Shown here: positions 1 through 8,118 of the stretch, one piece after another
How the letters are laid out: the number at the start of each line of letters is the position of its first letter
Numbering within the stretch: the first letter of the stretch is position 1
NCBI GenBank assembly: GCA_002305335.1
Contig: DBQR01000012.1
Span: 1,338-24,664, forward strand
Reading direction: 5' to 3'
Length of the DNA stretch: 23,327 nt
Source of the DNA: Clostridiales bacterium UBA1389
Lineage (GTDB): Bacteria > Bacillota > Clostridia > Oscillospirales > CAG-382
Notes under the pieces: model-generated
Told to the model about the DNA's origin: nothing
The model's input: the letters and a program-made list of their open reading frames with translations, nothing else
Databases searched by the model: none
Program-made: the position numbers and the translations under genes

Positions 1-43
1 CAGCCTGCGACTGACACCTTCCCCGGAAGACAGAAGGCTTTTT
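1..43 (-). repeat. Partial copy of intergenic hairpin element A (A4), cut by window edge
   Basis: Read on the minus strand this begins AAAAAGCCTTC, passes GGGGAAGGTGTCAG and ends at the window edge in GCAGGCTG. It matches the start of the copies at 12329-12390 and 17251-17313. On the plus strand, CCTTC pairs with GAAGG and is followed by CTTTTTAT, so it could act as a rho-independent terminator for a plus-strand gene lying to the left of the window. The rest of the element is outside the window. Confidence 0.65.
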
Positions 44-80
44 ATATTCCGCCTTTCACCAGTATTTTTTCTTTGCGTTG

Positions 81-107
81 CCGGCGGATGATATCCGCCC
101 CTACGGG
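81..107. repeat. Short palindromic intergenic repeat
   Basis: GGCGGAT and ATCCGCC (83-99) form a perfect 7-bp inverted repeat around a 3-nt centre, followed by CCTACGGG. The minus-strand form, CCCGTAGGGGCGGAT, resembles short repeats I recall from intergenic regions of Oscillospiraceae genomes. That resemblance is from memory and was not checked. No gene function is visible. Confidence 0.4.
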
Positions 108-128
108 TTTGTAATATATCTTGTCAAT

Positions 129-157
129 AAAAAATACCGCGGTTTGCGGCATTTTTT
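129..157 (-). terminator. Intrinsic terminator downstream of tldE (works on both strands)
   Basis: A 12-bp stem (AAAAAATGCCGC with GCGGTATTTTTT, one G-T wobble) closes a 5-nt loop, and the A and T runs give a U-tract on either strand. It lies 16 bp past the stop codon of the tldE-like gene, so it should end the minus-strand nadE-cotH-tldD-tldE transcript. It could also stop plus-strand transcripts entering from the left. Confidence 0.85.
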
Positions 158-173
158 ACGGTTTTTATATCTT

Positions 174-1472
174 TTATTTTCCCGAAATTGTTATATTATC
201 AAAGGCGGCATAGGGGAGGACGGTGGAGCCGTCGCAGATTACCTCTTTCGAGATTGCCCGGACATTATTTAAAATTTCCGCTAAGTTGCCGCTTATCATG
301 GTTTCGCTTATGGCATTGGTTATCTTTCCGTTTTCGATGTAAAAGGAATTTTTCGCCACTGCGGAAAAGTCACCGTTGGTAGCGGGCTCTCCGCCGGAAA
401 GCCTGCCCACGAGAATTCCCCTGTCGATTCCCTTTATAATTTCGGAAACCGTAGTATCGCCGGGGGCCATTATAAAACTGTCGGAGGAATTTCTTGCCCT
501 TTCCCTACATGTCTTGTTTGCCACATAGGAGGACAGCATAAAGGATTTCAGCACACCGTCTTTTATAATATCGTAGTTTTCCGACCTGAAGCCTTCGGAA
601 TTAAACCTTTCCCCGCAGATTATCCTTTCGTCAAGGGGAGATGCCGAAATCGTTATGCGGCTGTCGGTAACCTGCTTGTCAAGCTTATCCTTCCAGATGC
701 TGGTGCCGTCAAGTATGGTGGTGTTTCCGCAGAAGTTATACAGCGCGGACTCAAGCAGGGAGTTTAGCGCCTGGGGCGGGAAAACCACCGTACCGGTAAA
801 CTTGCCCTCCACCGGACGGGTGAATATCTGTTTTTCCACATTCGATAAATCCTCTTCGATGCACCCCAGCTCAATAAAGGGCTTGTCAAGGCTGTCGGTT
901 AAAGCCCAGGAGCTGAAAAAGGAGGAGGATTTTTCCCCTTCTTGGGCGGAATAGTCAAGATAAACGGTGTAACTTCCGCTTAAGCTGGTAAATTCCACCC
1001 CGTTGGAGTTCATATAAACCCCGTCGGTGCGGGAATGTTTGATTATCATCTGTTCAAGGGCTATTTTTGGGTGACGGGCGGAAATATCCCCCAAAAACTC
1101 CACTGCGCAGTCAAACAGGCGGGGGATGTCCGGTTCGGGACACCCCGACACAAAGGCGTCGTTCCGGCTTACCGGGGCAATATCCCAGGCATCGTCGGGG
1201 GAGGCGGATTCGGAGGCGGCAACGGCGTTATCCACGGCTTTGCTTATGGATTCGTCGTCAAAGCGGTTTAGCGACACAACCCCTTTCTTTCCCTTGTTGT
1301 AAAGGGTGACCGACAGGGAGTTGTCGAATACCGTACGGAAAAGATAATAGCCCGTGCTGTCGATATTAAATTCGTTTATAACCCGTGAGGAAACATAGCA
1401 GTAAGCCTTGTCTATTCCCTTTTGCTTTATCGATTCCATGCATTTTGAGGCCTGTTTTTTAAGGTTTTCCAT
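174..1472 (-). CDS. tldE: TldD/PmbA family protein, TldE-like subunit
   Basis: This 432-aa protein is the non-catalytic partner of the TldD/TldE heterodimeric metalloprotease. In Escherichia coli that protease degrades unfolded peptides and processes microcin B17 and CcdA. It has the family layout, including the late glycine-rich stretch GRLSGGEPATNGDFS and the C-terminal segment ENGKITNAISETMISGN, and it lacks the HExxxH zinc motif, as TldE/PmbA proteins do. Its ATG directly abuts the stop codon of the preceding tldD gene, and its ribosome binding site (GGAGGC on the minus strand) lies inside the last codons of tldD, so the two are probably translationally coupled. A terminator follows 16 bp after the stop. 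The assignment as TldE rather than another PmbA-like protein rests on the pairing and the missing zinc motif. The substrate here is unknown. Confidence 0.9.
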   Translation of the reverse strand: MENLKKQASKCMESIKQKGIDKAYCYVSSRVINEFNIDSTGYYLFRTVFDNSLSVTLYNKGKKGVVSLNRFDDESISKAVDNAVAASESASPDDAWDIAPVSRNDAFVSGCPEPDIPRLFDCAVEFLGDISARHPKIALEQMIIKHSRTDGVYMNSNGVEFTSLSGSYTVYLDYSAQEGEKSSSFFSSWALTDSLDKPFIELGCIEEDLSNVEKQIFTRPVEGKFTGTVVFPPQALNSLLESALYNFCGNTTILDGTSIWKDKLDKQVTDSRITISASPLDERIICGERFNSEGFRSENYDIIKDGVLKSFMLSSYVANKTCRERARNSSDSFIMAPGDTTVSEIIKGIDRGILVGRLSGGEPATNGDFSAVAKNSFYIENGKITNAISETMISGNLAEILNNVRAISKEVICDGSTVLPYAAFDNITISGK

Positions 1473-2858
1473 TTATCTGCCTCCTATCATAACTTTACAT
1501 CTTACGGCGGGTCCCCCCATCCCCACCGGCATAGGCTGCTTTTTACCGCAGTAGCCGAAGGAGGACCAGGTCATACCGTCGGACACCATATCCACGGTTT
1601 TAAGCATCTCAAAGGCAACGCCGGAAATGGTGGTGTCAAGGATGGCTTTTCCCAATTTGCCGTTTTTAATCTCATATCCCATGGTTATGCCGAACATGAA
1701 TTCCCCGGTGGTGTCCGCCTGACCGTTCATGGTGGAAAGGAGATAATAGCCGTCGTCAACCGAAGCGATCATATCCTCCAGCTTGTCCTTCCCGGGAAGG
1801 ATGGCGGTGTTCCGCATACGGATAATGGGTTCGTCCGAGAAAAGGAAGGCTCTGGCGTTGCCGGTGGGCACCATGCCGAAATGGGAAGCCAGCTCCCGAT
1901 TGGTCATATAGCCGGTTAAAATACCCTTGTCTATAAGAACTGCGTCTTTAGCCAGAGTTCCTTCGTCGTCAACATAAACCGGTATGGGCGCCATATCTCC
2001 GTTGTAGGTGTGGGCAAAGTCAACTAATGACACCAGTTCCGATGCCACCTGTTTTCCTAAATTATGCTTTGCCACCGAACCGTTCAGTACCAGATCCCCC
2101 TCAACGGTGTGACCCACCGCCTCATGGGCGAGCATACCCGAAAGGTCGCCCCCCAATATTACCATCTTAAGCCCCGCGTCGGCATATACCCCTTCCCGCT
2201 TCTGCATCAGCCTGTCATAGTATTCGTCAATGACGGGATAAAGCTTTGCCGGGTCGTCGAAGTTTTTGTCAAAGGTGCCGTATCCTCCCGTGGGGGCGAA
2301 AAGTTCCACCGTAACTCCGGCGTTTGTGGCTGTGCTTAAAAATACATAAACATAGCTTCGCGGCAGAATGAAACGGGCATTATAGCCGTCGGAGGTGGTT
2401 ATAACCTTTTCAATGCATTCCTCCCGAAGGGAGATAATGCGGCTGGAAAGGTTTTTATATTTATTTGTAATATAGCTGTCTATCTGTTTGCCAAACTCGA
2501 TGAATTCCTTCTGGGGTATGTCCGATATTTCAACACCGTCGGAAAAGCTTCCCGCCGGGACAGGAGCAAACATACCCTTGTTCCGGTTAACTTTATTATC
2601 CATAAACACGGCGTTTTCGCCGGCGGTTTTTAACACCTTGAGAATAGCTTCGTCGTCGGCGGAGGCGGCGGAAGCAAAGCCGTAAACCCCGTTCCTATAC
2701 ACCCTTGAGGAAACCCCCGAAGTTTCGCTCCGGCTGTTGGCAGTGAGATTCCCCGCAACGAAGGTTACCCCCTTGGTCCTGTTGGTCTGAAGCCGCAGTT
2801 CGGCGGACGACGAGAGGGGAAAATGGCTTTTGAACTTTGTAATGTTATCTGTAAGCAA
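1473..2858 (-). CDS. tldD: TldD metalloprotease subunit
   Basis: This 461-aa cytosolic peptidase subunit of the TldD/PmbA family carries the zinc-binding HEAVGH motif (HExxxH, about residues 245-250) within GMLAHEAVGHTVEGD. A conserved late cysteine in SFGYCGKKQPMPVG is a likely third metal ligand, by analogy with E. coli TldD. The start is TTG at 2856-2858, chosen because AGGAGG sits 7 nt upstream; no better ATG fits the N-terminus. It follows the CotH/dockerin gene by 19 bp and runs straight into tldE. Length is typical for the family. No RiPP precursor or toxin-antitoxin gene is seen nearby, so a general proteolytic role is more likely than natural-product maturation, but the target cannot be read from the sequence. 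Confidence 0.93.
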   Translation of the reverse strand: MLTDNITKFKSHFPLSSSAELRLQTNRTKGVTFVAGNLTANSRSETSGVSSRVYRNGVYGFASAASADDEAILKVLKTAGENAVFMDNKVNRNKGMFAPVPAGSFSDGVEISDIPQKEFIEFGKQIDSYITNKYKNLSSRIISLREECIEKVITTSDGYNARFILPRSYVYVFLSTATNAGVTVELFAPTGGYGTFDKNFDDPAKLYPVIDEYYDRLMQKREGVYADAGLKMVILGGDLSGMLAHEAVGHTVEGDLVLNGSVAKHNLGKQVASELVSLVDFAHTYNGDMAPIPVYVDDEGTLAKDAVLIDKGILTGYMTNRELASHFGMVPTGNARAFLFSDEPIIRMRNTAILPGKDKLEDMIASVDDGYYLLSTMNGQADTTGEFMFGITMGYEIKNGKLGKAILDTTISGVAFEMLKTVDMVSDGMTWSSFGYCGKKQPMPVGMGGPAVRCKVMIGGR

Positions 2859-2877
2859 AATTCTTCCTCCTGTAAAT

Positions 2878-4551
2878 TCAATCTATTCCCAGCAGTTTAA
2901 GCCTTAAGCCGATATAGTCCATAACCGCCACCTTGCCGTCATGGTTATAGTCGGCGGCAAGCTTGTATGCTCCCTGCAGCTCGGCAATGCCGAGAATGTG
3001 AAGGCGGAGCTGTATATAGTCGATAACCCCCAGCTTTCCGTCCCCGCTTGTGTCGCCGGTGACCGCTATCTGATAGGAAGGACCGCCCAAGGTTACCGCG
3101 TCGCCGGTGCGGACTATGCTTGAGGTGGAGGGCATACCGTCCCGAACGACGGTTGAACCCGACTTCATCATTGAGAGGAACTCCGCCACATAGGTGTTGG
3201 TGGGGACGTTTGTTATAAACATTCCGTCAAGTCTGTAGGGGCTGTTGCTTTTGACGGTAAGATTGCAGCCTTCTATATCCCACTGCTTGAGCAGCCAGGC
3301 GTTCCGGTTTTTAAACCAGGTCCTGAGATATTCCACGTTCGCCTGATAGGTGGAATCGGGGATGCGTTCAAGGTCGGAATATACCCTGCTTATCGACCAT
3401 CCCGCAAGGGCATAATTGCGGTCAAAGGAATTTTTATTTTCGGAAATAAGGAAATCAATCCGGTTTTTCCCTATTATGTTGTCCTGATAGGTGTTTATTA
3501 TTTCGTCCTGAATCTCAAGGTATCTGGCTTTCAGCATATCTGTAAACCAGGTGCAGGTAAGCAGTACCTTATACCACTGGGCGTTGCACCAGATTCCCTC
3601 ATAGGACTTGCCGGTGGTTTTTACATTGTTGTAGGTGGTGTAATAGGTTGAGGAGCAGTTCCCCGAGGACAAATCGAAATCCCATACGGGACCGGCGTAC
3701 AGATGTCCGTCTTTGATATAATAGCGGGTGGAGCTGGTATTGAAGTCAACGTTTTTAAAATATTCCTGAACGATGTAGGTATCGATAAAGGACTGAAGGT
3801 CGAAATATTTTGAAATATTTGTTTTGTTTTTTGAAGCAAGGGCGTTTTCGGCGTTTGTAAAGAAGGTATTCACATAGCTTTGAAGCCCCGCCGCAGGGTC
3901 TTCCGGGTCGTTGTAGCCTAACAGAATTCCGTACCTCGGAGTTCTGTAGGAAAGGGGGTTGGAATAACCCTCCCAGGGTTCGATTTCAAACAGCACTTCG
4001 TTGTCATCCGGTTCGATGTCAACCCGGGTGGAGCCTATCTCCACCGCTTCGGTAAGGAGATAGTTGCCTAAATAAGTGCCGTTAAGGTAAACGTCGACAA
4101 ACATGCTGTCGCTGACGAATTCCATTCCGATCTTTTCAGAAAAATCGAATACCAGCTTGTTTCGCATAAGGGTTTTATCGTAATGGTTGGCAAGCAGGCA
4201 CCATTTTTTTGCCTTCCCCAGACCGAAAAGGTCGGTTTTGGCGTTGAATTTGAAGTTATAGGGCTTTTTTTCCCCGGAGGAGGTGGAGTTTCCCCTCACC
4301 TTAACGGTAGCGTTGGTGTCGTCAACGGTGGCAAACTGCCCCTCTGTCCGGTCAACCGCCACGATTTTGCAATAGACATAGGCATCCCGGTTTATCTGAC
4401 TGTCCGTATAGATGTATATACTGGGCATATCCGTGGGCTTGTGATAATAGGGTGCCACATAAGCTTTGACCGGCAGAAAGGCGATAACACCGAACAGTGA
4501 AGCAACTACAAGGAAAACCGATAATACTTTGCTTGTTCTCTTAACTCTCAT
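2878..4551 (-). CDS. Secreted CotH-like kinase-family protein with C-terminal type I dockerin
   Basis: The protein opens with a signal peptide (basic RVKRTSK, then hydrophobic VLSVFLVVASLFGVIAFLPV). A CotH-type domain spans roughly residues 40-420 and includes WCLLANHYDKTLMRNK, DVYLNGTYLGNYLLTEAVEIG and GPVWDFDLSSGN. Bacillus CotH is an atypical kinase of spore-coat proteins. A small beta-rich segment (about 430-500) leads into a complete dockerin with two Ca-binding repeats, GDTSGDGKLGVID and ADYNHDGKVAVMD, each followed by an Ile/Leu helix. It is therefore probably exported and docked to a cohesin. Two ATGs compete: the first (4555-4557) is 1 nt from GGAGGT, the second (4549-4551) is 7 nt away and is used here. 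It lies between nadE (stop 36 nt upstream) and tldD (19 bp downstream). Whether it has kinase activity, and on what substrate, is unknown. Confidence 0.88.
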   Translation of the reverse strand: MRVKRTSKVLSVFLVVASLFGVIAFLPVKAYVAPYYHKPTDMPSIYIYTDSQINRDAYVYCKIVAVDRTEGQFATVDDTNATVKVRGNSTSSGEKKPYNFKFNAKTDLFGLGKAKKWCLLANHYDKTLMRNKLVFDFSEKIGMEFVSDSMFVDVYLNGTYLGNYLLTEAVEIGSTRVDIEPDDNEVLFEIEPWEGYSNPLSYRTPRYGILLGYNDPEDPAAGLQSYVNTFFTNAENALASKNKTNISKYFDLQSFIDTYIVQEYFKNVDFNTSSTRYYIKDGHLYAGPVWDFDLSSGNCSSTYYTTYNNVKTTGKSYEGIWCNAQWYKVLLTCTWFTDMLKARYLEIQDEIINTYQDNIIGKNRIDFLISENKNSFDRNYALAGWSISRVYSDLERIPDSTYQANVEYLRTWFKNRNAWLLKQWDIEGCNLTVKSNSPYRLDGMFITNVPTNTYVAEFLSMMKSGSTVVRDGMPSTSSIVRTGDAVTLGGPSYQIAVTGDTSGDGKLGVIDYIQLRLHILGIAELQGAYKLAADYNHDGKVAVMDYIGLRLKLLGID

Positions 4552-4587
4552 TCCCATTACCTCCGGGGGTGGATTTTGGCGGCAGGC

Positions 4588-6513
4588 TTAATTGGACGAA
4601 ATTTCCGAAACTTCCGCTTCCCAAAGCCTGTTGGACACGTCCGACGGAGCTTTCCAGCCGTTTTGGGGGGTGACCGAAACGCTGCCTATCTTGGGGGAAT
4701 CGGGTCCGCTGGAACGCTTGTACTGCTGGGGTATAAACCTTTTATAGAAGGTTATAAAGGTGCTTTTAAGCACGTCTTCGGGGTAAATCCCGCCGAAGGC
4801 GGTCTTTGCAAGACGGTATATCTTAAGGGGGGAAAAACCGTATTTTACGATATAAAACAAAATAAAGTCGTGTATGGCGTAGGGACCTATAATTTCCTCG
4901 GTTTTCTGGGCGGGCTTGCCGTCACTGGAGGGCAGAAGCTCCGGCGATACCGGGGTTTCGCAGATATCGTACAACGCCCGCTTAACCTTTCCGGATGTGT
5001 AATTGTCGGCGTAATAGCGGATTATATACTTTATTATTGATTTGGGGACTCCCGCATTCACCGAATACATGGTCATATGGTCGCCGCCGTAGGTGGTAAA
5101 GCCCAAGGCAAGTTCCGACATATCCCCGGTGCCCACCATAAGGGCGTTTTCCATATTGGCTATATCCATGGCAATCTGGGTGCGTTCCCGGGCCTGGGCA
5201 TTTTCAAAGGTTAAGTCCTTGCTTACGGTGTCGTGACCTATGCTCTTAAGGTGCCTTATAACCGAATCCTTTATGCTTATTTCCCGGTAGGTTGCCCCAA
5301 GGCCGGTAATTATGGTTTTGGCGTTGTTTTTTGTCCGGCCGGTGGTTCCGGGTCCGGGGGAGGTTATGCAGATAACGTCCGATGGACTTTTCCCCATTAG
5401 CTTCATAGTTTCAAGGCAGACAATCAGTGCGAGAGTGGAATCAAGCCCGCCGGAAACGTTAAGCAGGGGCTTTGCGTGTGCTGTTTCAAGACGTTTCTTT
5501 AACGCATATGACTGAATATCAAGTATTTCCCGCCATCTTTCGTCCGCATTCTTCCGTGGTATAAAAGGATAGGGTGAAACAGGACGGGTTAACGCCGTTT
5601 CGGTTACCGTCATCGAAAAGGGGGAAAGCATATAATCATCAAAGGAGTTGGTGTAGGTATTGAATGACCTTCTCTGACTTATTATCCTTTCGCAGTCGAT
5701 TTCGGTTATGCAGTCGATATATTCAAAGGGCTTTGATTCGGCAAGAAGAACCCCGTTTTCGAATATAAAGGAATTGCCGGAAAAGGTGCATACCGAAGAA
5801 GACTCCCCTTCCCCGGTGCAGGCATAAATATAACCGGCATAAATTCGGGATGAATGGGCGGAAAGCATTTTCCGCCGGGTTTCGCTTTTCCCCGCCGCTT
5901 CGCTGGAAGCGGCGATATTGACGATTATGTTCGCCCCGTTGCGGGAATGTCCGACCGACGGGGGTACCGGCACCGTCGCATCCTCGCAGATTTCAACGGC
6001 AAAGGTGAAGGAGGGCAGATTTTCGCAGGTAAATATTATATCCGTGCCGAAAAAGGTTTTTTGATTAGCGAAATTTATTTCCCATACCTCTGTGGGCGGG
6101 GCGGCAAAATAGCGGATTTCGTCGAATTCGTTATATTCCGGCAGATGGGATTTCGGGACGATACCTAAAATTCTGCCTTTATACATAACAAGGGCGGTGT
6201 TGTACAGCTTGCCTTTTAATTCAACCGGGCAGCCCGCCACCAGAACGCATTCGTATTCCGAAGTGGCTTTACATATTTCCTCCGCCGCCTGCCGTGCCTG
6301 TTTTAACAGCAGACTTTGCCGGTAGAAATCCCCGCAGGAATAACCGGTAATACAGAGTTCGGGGAAAGCAGCAAGCTTTACCCCCTTTTCTGCCAGACCG
6401 ATATATTTTTCAATTATTCTCTTTGAATTCCCGGAAACGTCGCAGGGTAGCGTTTTTACAGCCGCCGCAGCGCATTTTATAAACCCGTTATTTATAAAAA
6501 CCAGTCCTTTCAC
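4588..6513 (-). CDS. nadE: Glutamine-dependent NAD+ synthase
   Basis: This 641-aa two-domain enzyme amidates nicotinic acid adenine dinucleotide to NAD+, using ammonia from glutamine. The N-terminal nitrilase-type glutaminase shows the Glu-Lys-Cys triad at E52 (FPELCITGY), K121 (GIVPKSHLP) and C176 (FAVEICEDA). These match the numbering I recall for the Mycobacterium tuberculosis enzyme. The C-terminal synthetase has the PP-loop SGGLDS at 354-359, and later GTGDMSELALGFTTYGGDHM. The start is GTG (6511-6513). An in-frame TAA lies four codons upstream, and no Shine-Dalgarno is visible; the leader instead contains TCCTCCC. A consensus promoter places the start of transcription only about 15-20 nt ahead. 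It is first in a probable nadE-cotH-tldD-tldE transcript. Identification is secure; the exact start is less so. Confidence 0.96.
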   Translation of the reverse strand: MKGLVFINNGFIKCAAAAVKTLPCDVSGNSKRIIEKYIGLAEKGVKLAAFPELCITGYSCGDFYRQSLLLKQARQAAEEICKATSEYECVLVAGCPVELKGKLYNTALVMYKGRILGIVPKSHLPEYNEFDEIRYFAAPPTEVWEINFANQKTFFGTDIIFTCENLPSFTFAVEICEDATVPVPPSVGHSRNGANIIVNIAASSEAAGKSETRRKMLSAHSSRIYAGYIYACTGEGESSSVCTFSGNSFIFENGVLLAESKPFEYIDCITEIDCERIISQRRSFNTYTNSFDDYMLSPFSMTVTETALTRPVSPYPFIPRKNADERWREILDIQSYALKKRLETAHAKPLLNVSGGLDSTLALIVCLETMKLMGKSPSDVICITSPGPGTTGRTKNNAKTIITGLGATYREISIKDSVIRHLKSIGHDTVSKDLTFENAQARERTQIAMDIANMENALMVGTGDMSELALGFTTYGGDHMTMYSVNAGVPKSIIKYIIRYYADNYTSGKVKRALYDICETPVSPELLPSSDGKPAQKTEEIIGPYAIHDFILFYIVKYGFSPLKIYRLAKTAFGGIYPEDVLKSTFITFYKRFIPQQYKRSSGPDSPKIGSVSVTPQNGWKAPSDVSNRLWEAEVSEISSN

Positions 6514-6535
6514 AATGGGAGGATTTTATATGTTT

Positions 6536-6563
6536 ATTATAACTTTTATTTACGTTATGTCAA
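6536..6563 (-). promoter_or_regulatory. Sigma-A promoter of the nadE operon
   Basis: On the minus strand TTGACA (6558-6563) and TATAAT (6536-6541), both perfect consensus hexamers, are separated by 16 bp. The predicted leader before the nadE GTG is very short. It diverges from the promoter at 6612-6639, so the two operons share one control region. Confidence 0.8.
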
Positions 6564-6611
6564 TAAGCTGACAGAAATGTTACATTGAAAATCAAAATAT
6601 ACTAAATGGTA

Positions 6612-6639
6612 TTGAAAATATCCAGATTTATGGTATAAT
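6612..6639 (+). promoter_or_regulatory. Sigma-A promoter with extended -10 for the GNAT-moxR operon
   Basis: TTGAAA (6612-6617), a 16-bp spacer and TATAAT (6634-6639) preceded by TGG (an extended -10 TGn). The predicted start near 6646 leaves a leader of about 70 nt, T-rich, before the ATG at 6718. No other good promoter is seen before moxR. Confidence 0.75.
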
Positions 6640-6717
6640 GCTTTTATGCTCTGTTTTTTTATTCGCTTAATATTAATATTTTTTTGAAACTTTTCCTCTG
6701 CCGGAGCCGTATATTCA

Positions 6718-7140
6718 ATGAATGATTATGAAATCGTTGAAATAACCCTTGACGAACTTGATAAATGCACTGCCTTCTGGGGGGATACCTCCCCTTCTTC
6801 CCGGCTTGCCACACTTATGAAAGCCGGCGAGCGGAAGGCGTTTGTATATAAAGCCGGTAACGGATATATCGGCGGCTTTGCCCTGTCCGTTCGTGAGGAT
6901 GAAGTCGGTAAATACGGACATTTGTCATATTTCGGTGTAAGAATTGATATGCGGTCTCAAGGTATAGGCAGCAGAATGCTTGAGTTTGCCTATAATTATC
7001 TGAAGAGCAACGGCATAAACACAATAAAACTGAATGTTTATAAAAACAATCCCTCGGCCGTTCGGTTTTATGAAAGGCAGGGCTTTGTTTTTGCAAAGGA
7101 ACCGGAAAACGGCAAAATCAATATGAAAAAGGAACTGTAA
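6718..7140 (+). CDS. GNAT-family N-acetyltransferase
   Basis: This 140-aa single-domain acetyltransferase probably transfers acetyl from acetyl-CoA to an amine. The acetyl-CoA pyrophosphate-binding loop is RSQGIGS (about residues 79-85) after the beta-4 strand GVRID. The C-terminal part NNPSAVRFYERQGFVF is the usual beta-5/alpha-4 region. The substrate cannot be told; the similarity is to general GNATs rather than clearly to RimI. The ATG is used, with only a weak and distant GGAG (11 nt away), so translation may be modest. It ends 36 bp before moxR with no terminator between, and is probably cotranscribed with it. Confidence 0.85.
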   Translation: MNDYEIVEITLDELDKCTAFWGDTSPSSRLATLMKAGERKAFVYKAGNGYIGGFALSVREDEVGKYGHLSYFGVRIDMRSQGIGSRMLEFAYNYLKSNGINTIKLNVYKNNPSAVRFYERQGFVFAKEPENGKINMKKEL

Positions 7141-7176
7141 AACCGGTTTAAATAATCAATTATAAGGAGACAGCCA

Positions 7177-8106
7177 ATGAGCAAAGCGCAGGATGTTATT
7201 GAGGAAGTAAAAAAAGCGTTCATCGGGAAGGATGAACTCATTAACAGGGTTATGCTTGCGGTTCTTGCCGGCGGGCATATACTTATCGAGGACATCCCCG
7301 GCGTGGGAAAAACCACGTTAGCCCTTGCCTTTTCAAAGGCAATGAGCCTTGACTACGGCAGGATGCAGTTTACCCCGGACGTTTTGCCTTCCGACATTGT
7401 GGGCTACACCATATACAACAAAAACACGGGACTGATGGAATACCAGAAGGGGGCGGTGCTGTGCAACCTGTTTTTAGCCGACGAGCTGAACCGTGCCACC
7501 AGCCGTACACAGTCGGCGCTGCTGGAAGCCATGGAGGAAAACCAGGTAACCGTGGACGGGGTTTCCCACCCCACCCCCCGGCCCTTTATCGTAATTGCCA
7601 CCCAGAACCCCTTCGGCGCTTCCGGCACCCAGCTGTTGCCCGATTCCCAGATAGACCGCTTTATGATAAGGCTTTCCATCGGCTACCCCGAACCTTTAAA
7701 GGAATTCGAGCTTCTGAAACGGAAGGAAAGCTTAAATCTGCTGGGGGATATCAAGGGGGTAATAAGCAAAAACGAGCTTATCGAGATGCGCAAGAAGGTT
7801 CATTCCGTCTATGTGAATGATGACATATACTGCTATATTATAAACCTTATAAACGCCACCCGTACCAGCCATTACATTATCCAGGGAGCGTCCCCCCGGG
7901 CTACCATTGCACTCACCGCCATGGCTAAGGCTTCCGCCTGGTTCGACGGAAGGGATTTTGTGGTGCCGGAGGATGTCCAGTCGGTTTTCCATACCACCAT
8001 CGAACACCGCCTTGTTTATACCCCGGAAGCCCATAAAGGCATTGTAAACAAACAGCCGGTGCTGAATACCATACTCAAGAACACACCCGCCCCTAAAATC
8101 GCATAA
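7177..8106 (+). CDS. MoxR-family AAA+ ATPase
   Basis: This 309-aa AAA+ ATPase of the MoxR/RavA group is thought to act as a chaperone for membrane or metal-centre assembly. It has Walker A GVGKTT (about residues 42-47), Walker B LFLADELNRA (DE at about 102-103), sensor-1 region IVIATQNPFGASGTQLLPDSQIDRF, and a C-terminal lid with GASPRATIAL. A good ribosome binding site, AAGGAG, is 7 nt before the ATG. It is followed within 12 bp by a DUF58 gene and then a transglutaminase-like membrane protein, the classic partners of MoxR in a widespread but poorly understood envelope module. No individual function can be assigned beyond ATP-driven remodelling. Confidence 0.94.
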   Translation: MSKAQDVIEEVKKAFIGKDELINRVMLAVLAGGHILIEDIPGVGKTTLALAFSKAMSLDYGRMQFTPDVLPSDIVGYTIYNKNTGLMEYQKGAVLCNLFLADELNRATSRTQSALLEAMEENQVTVDGVSHPTPRPFIVIATQNPFGASGTQLLPDSQIDRFMIRLSIGYPEPLKEFELLKRKESLNLLGDIKGVISKNELIEMRKKVHSVYVNDDIYCYIINLINATRTSHYIIQGASPRATIALTAMAKASAWFDGRDFVVPEDVQSVFHTTIEHRLVYTPEAHKGIVNKQPVLNTILKNTPAPKIA

Positions 8107-8118
8107 CGGGGGATTGTT

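Noticed and set aside
1473..2858. A RiPP biosynthetic locus centred on tldD/tldE
   Set aside because: TldD/E can mature peptides, but no precursor, cyclodehydratase, radical SAM or exporter gene is present within the window.
4576..5040. 154-codon plus-strand open frame across the nadE 3' end
   Set aside because: It is antisense to conserved nadE codons and is explained by the base composition of that gene.
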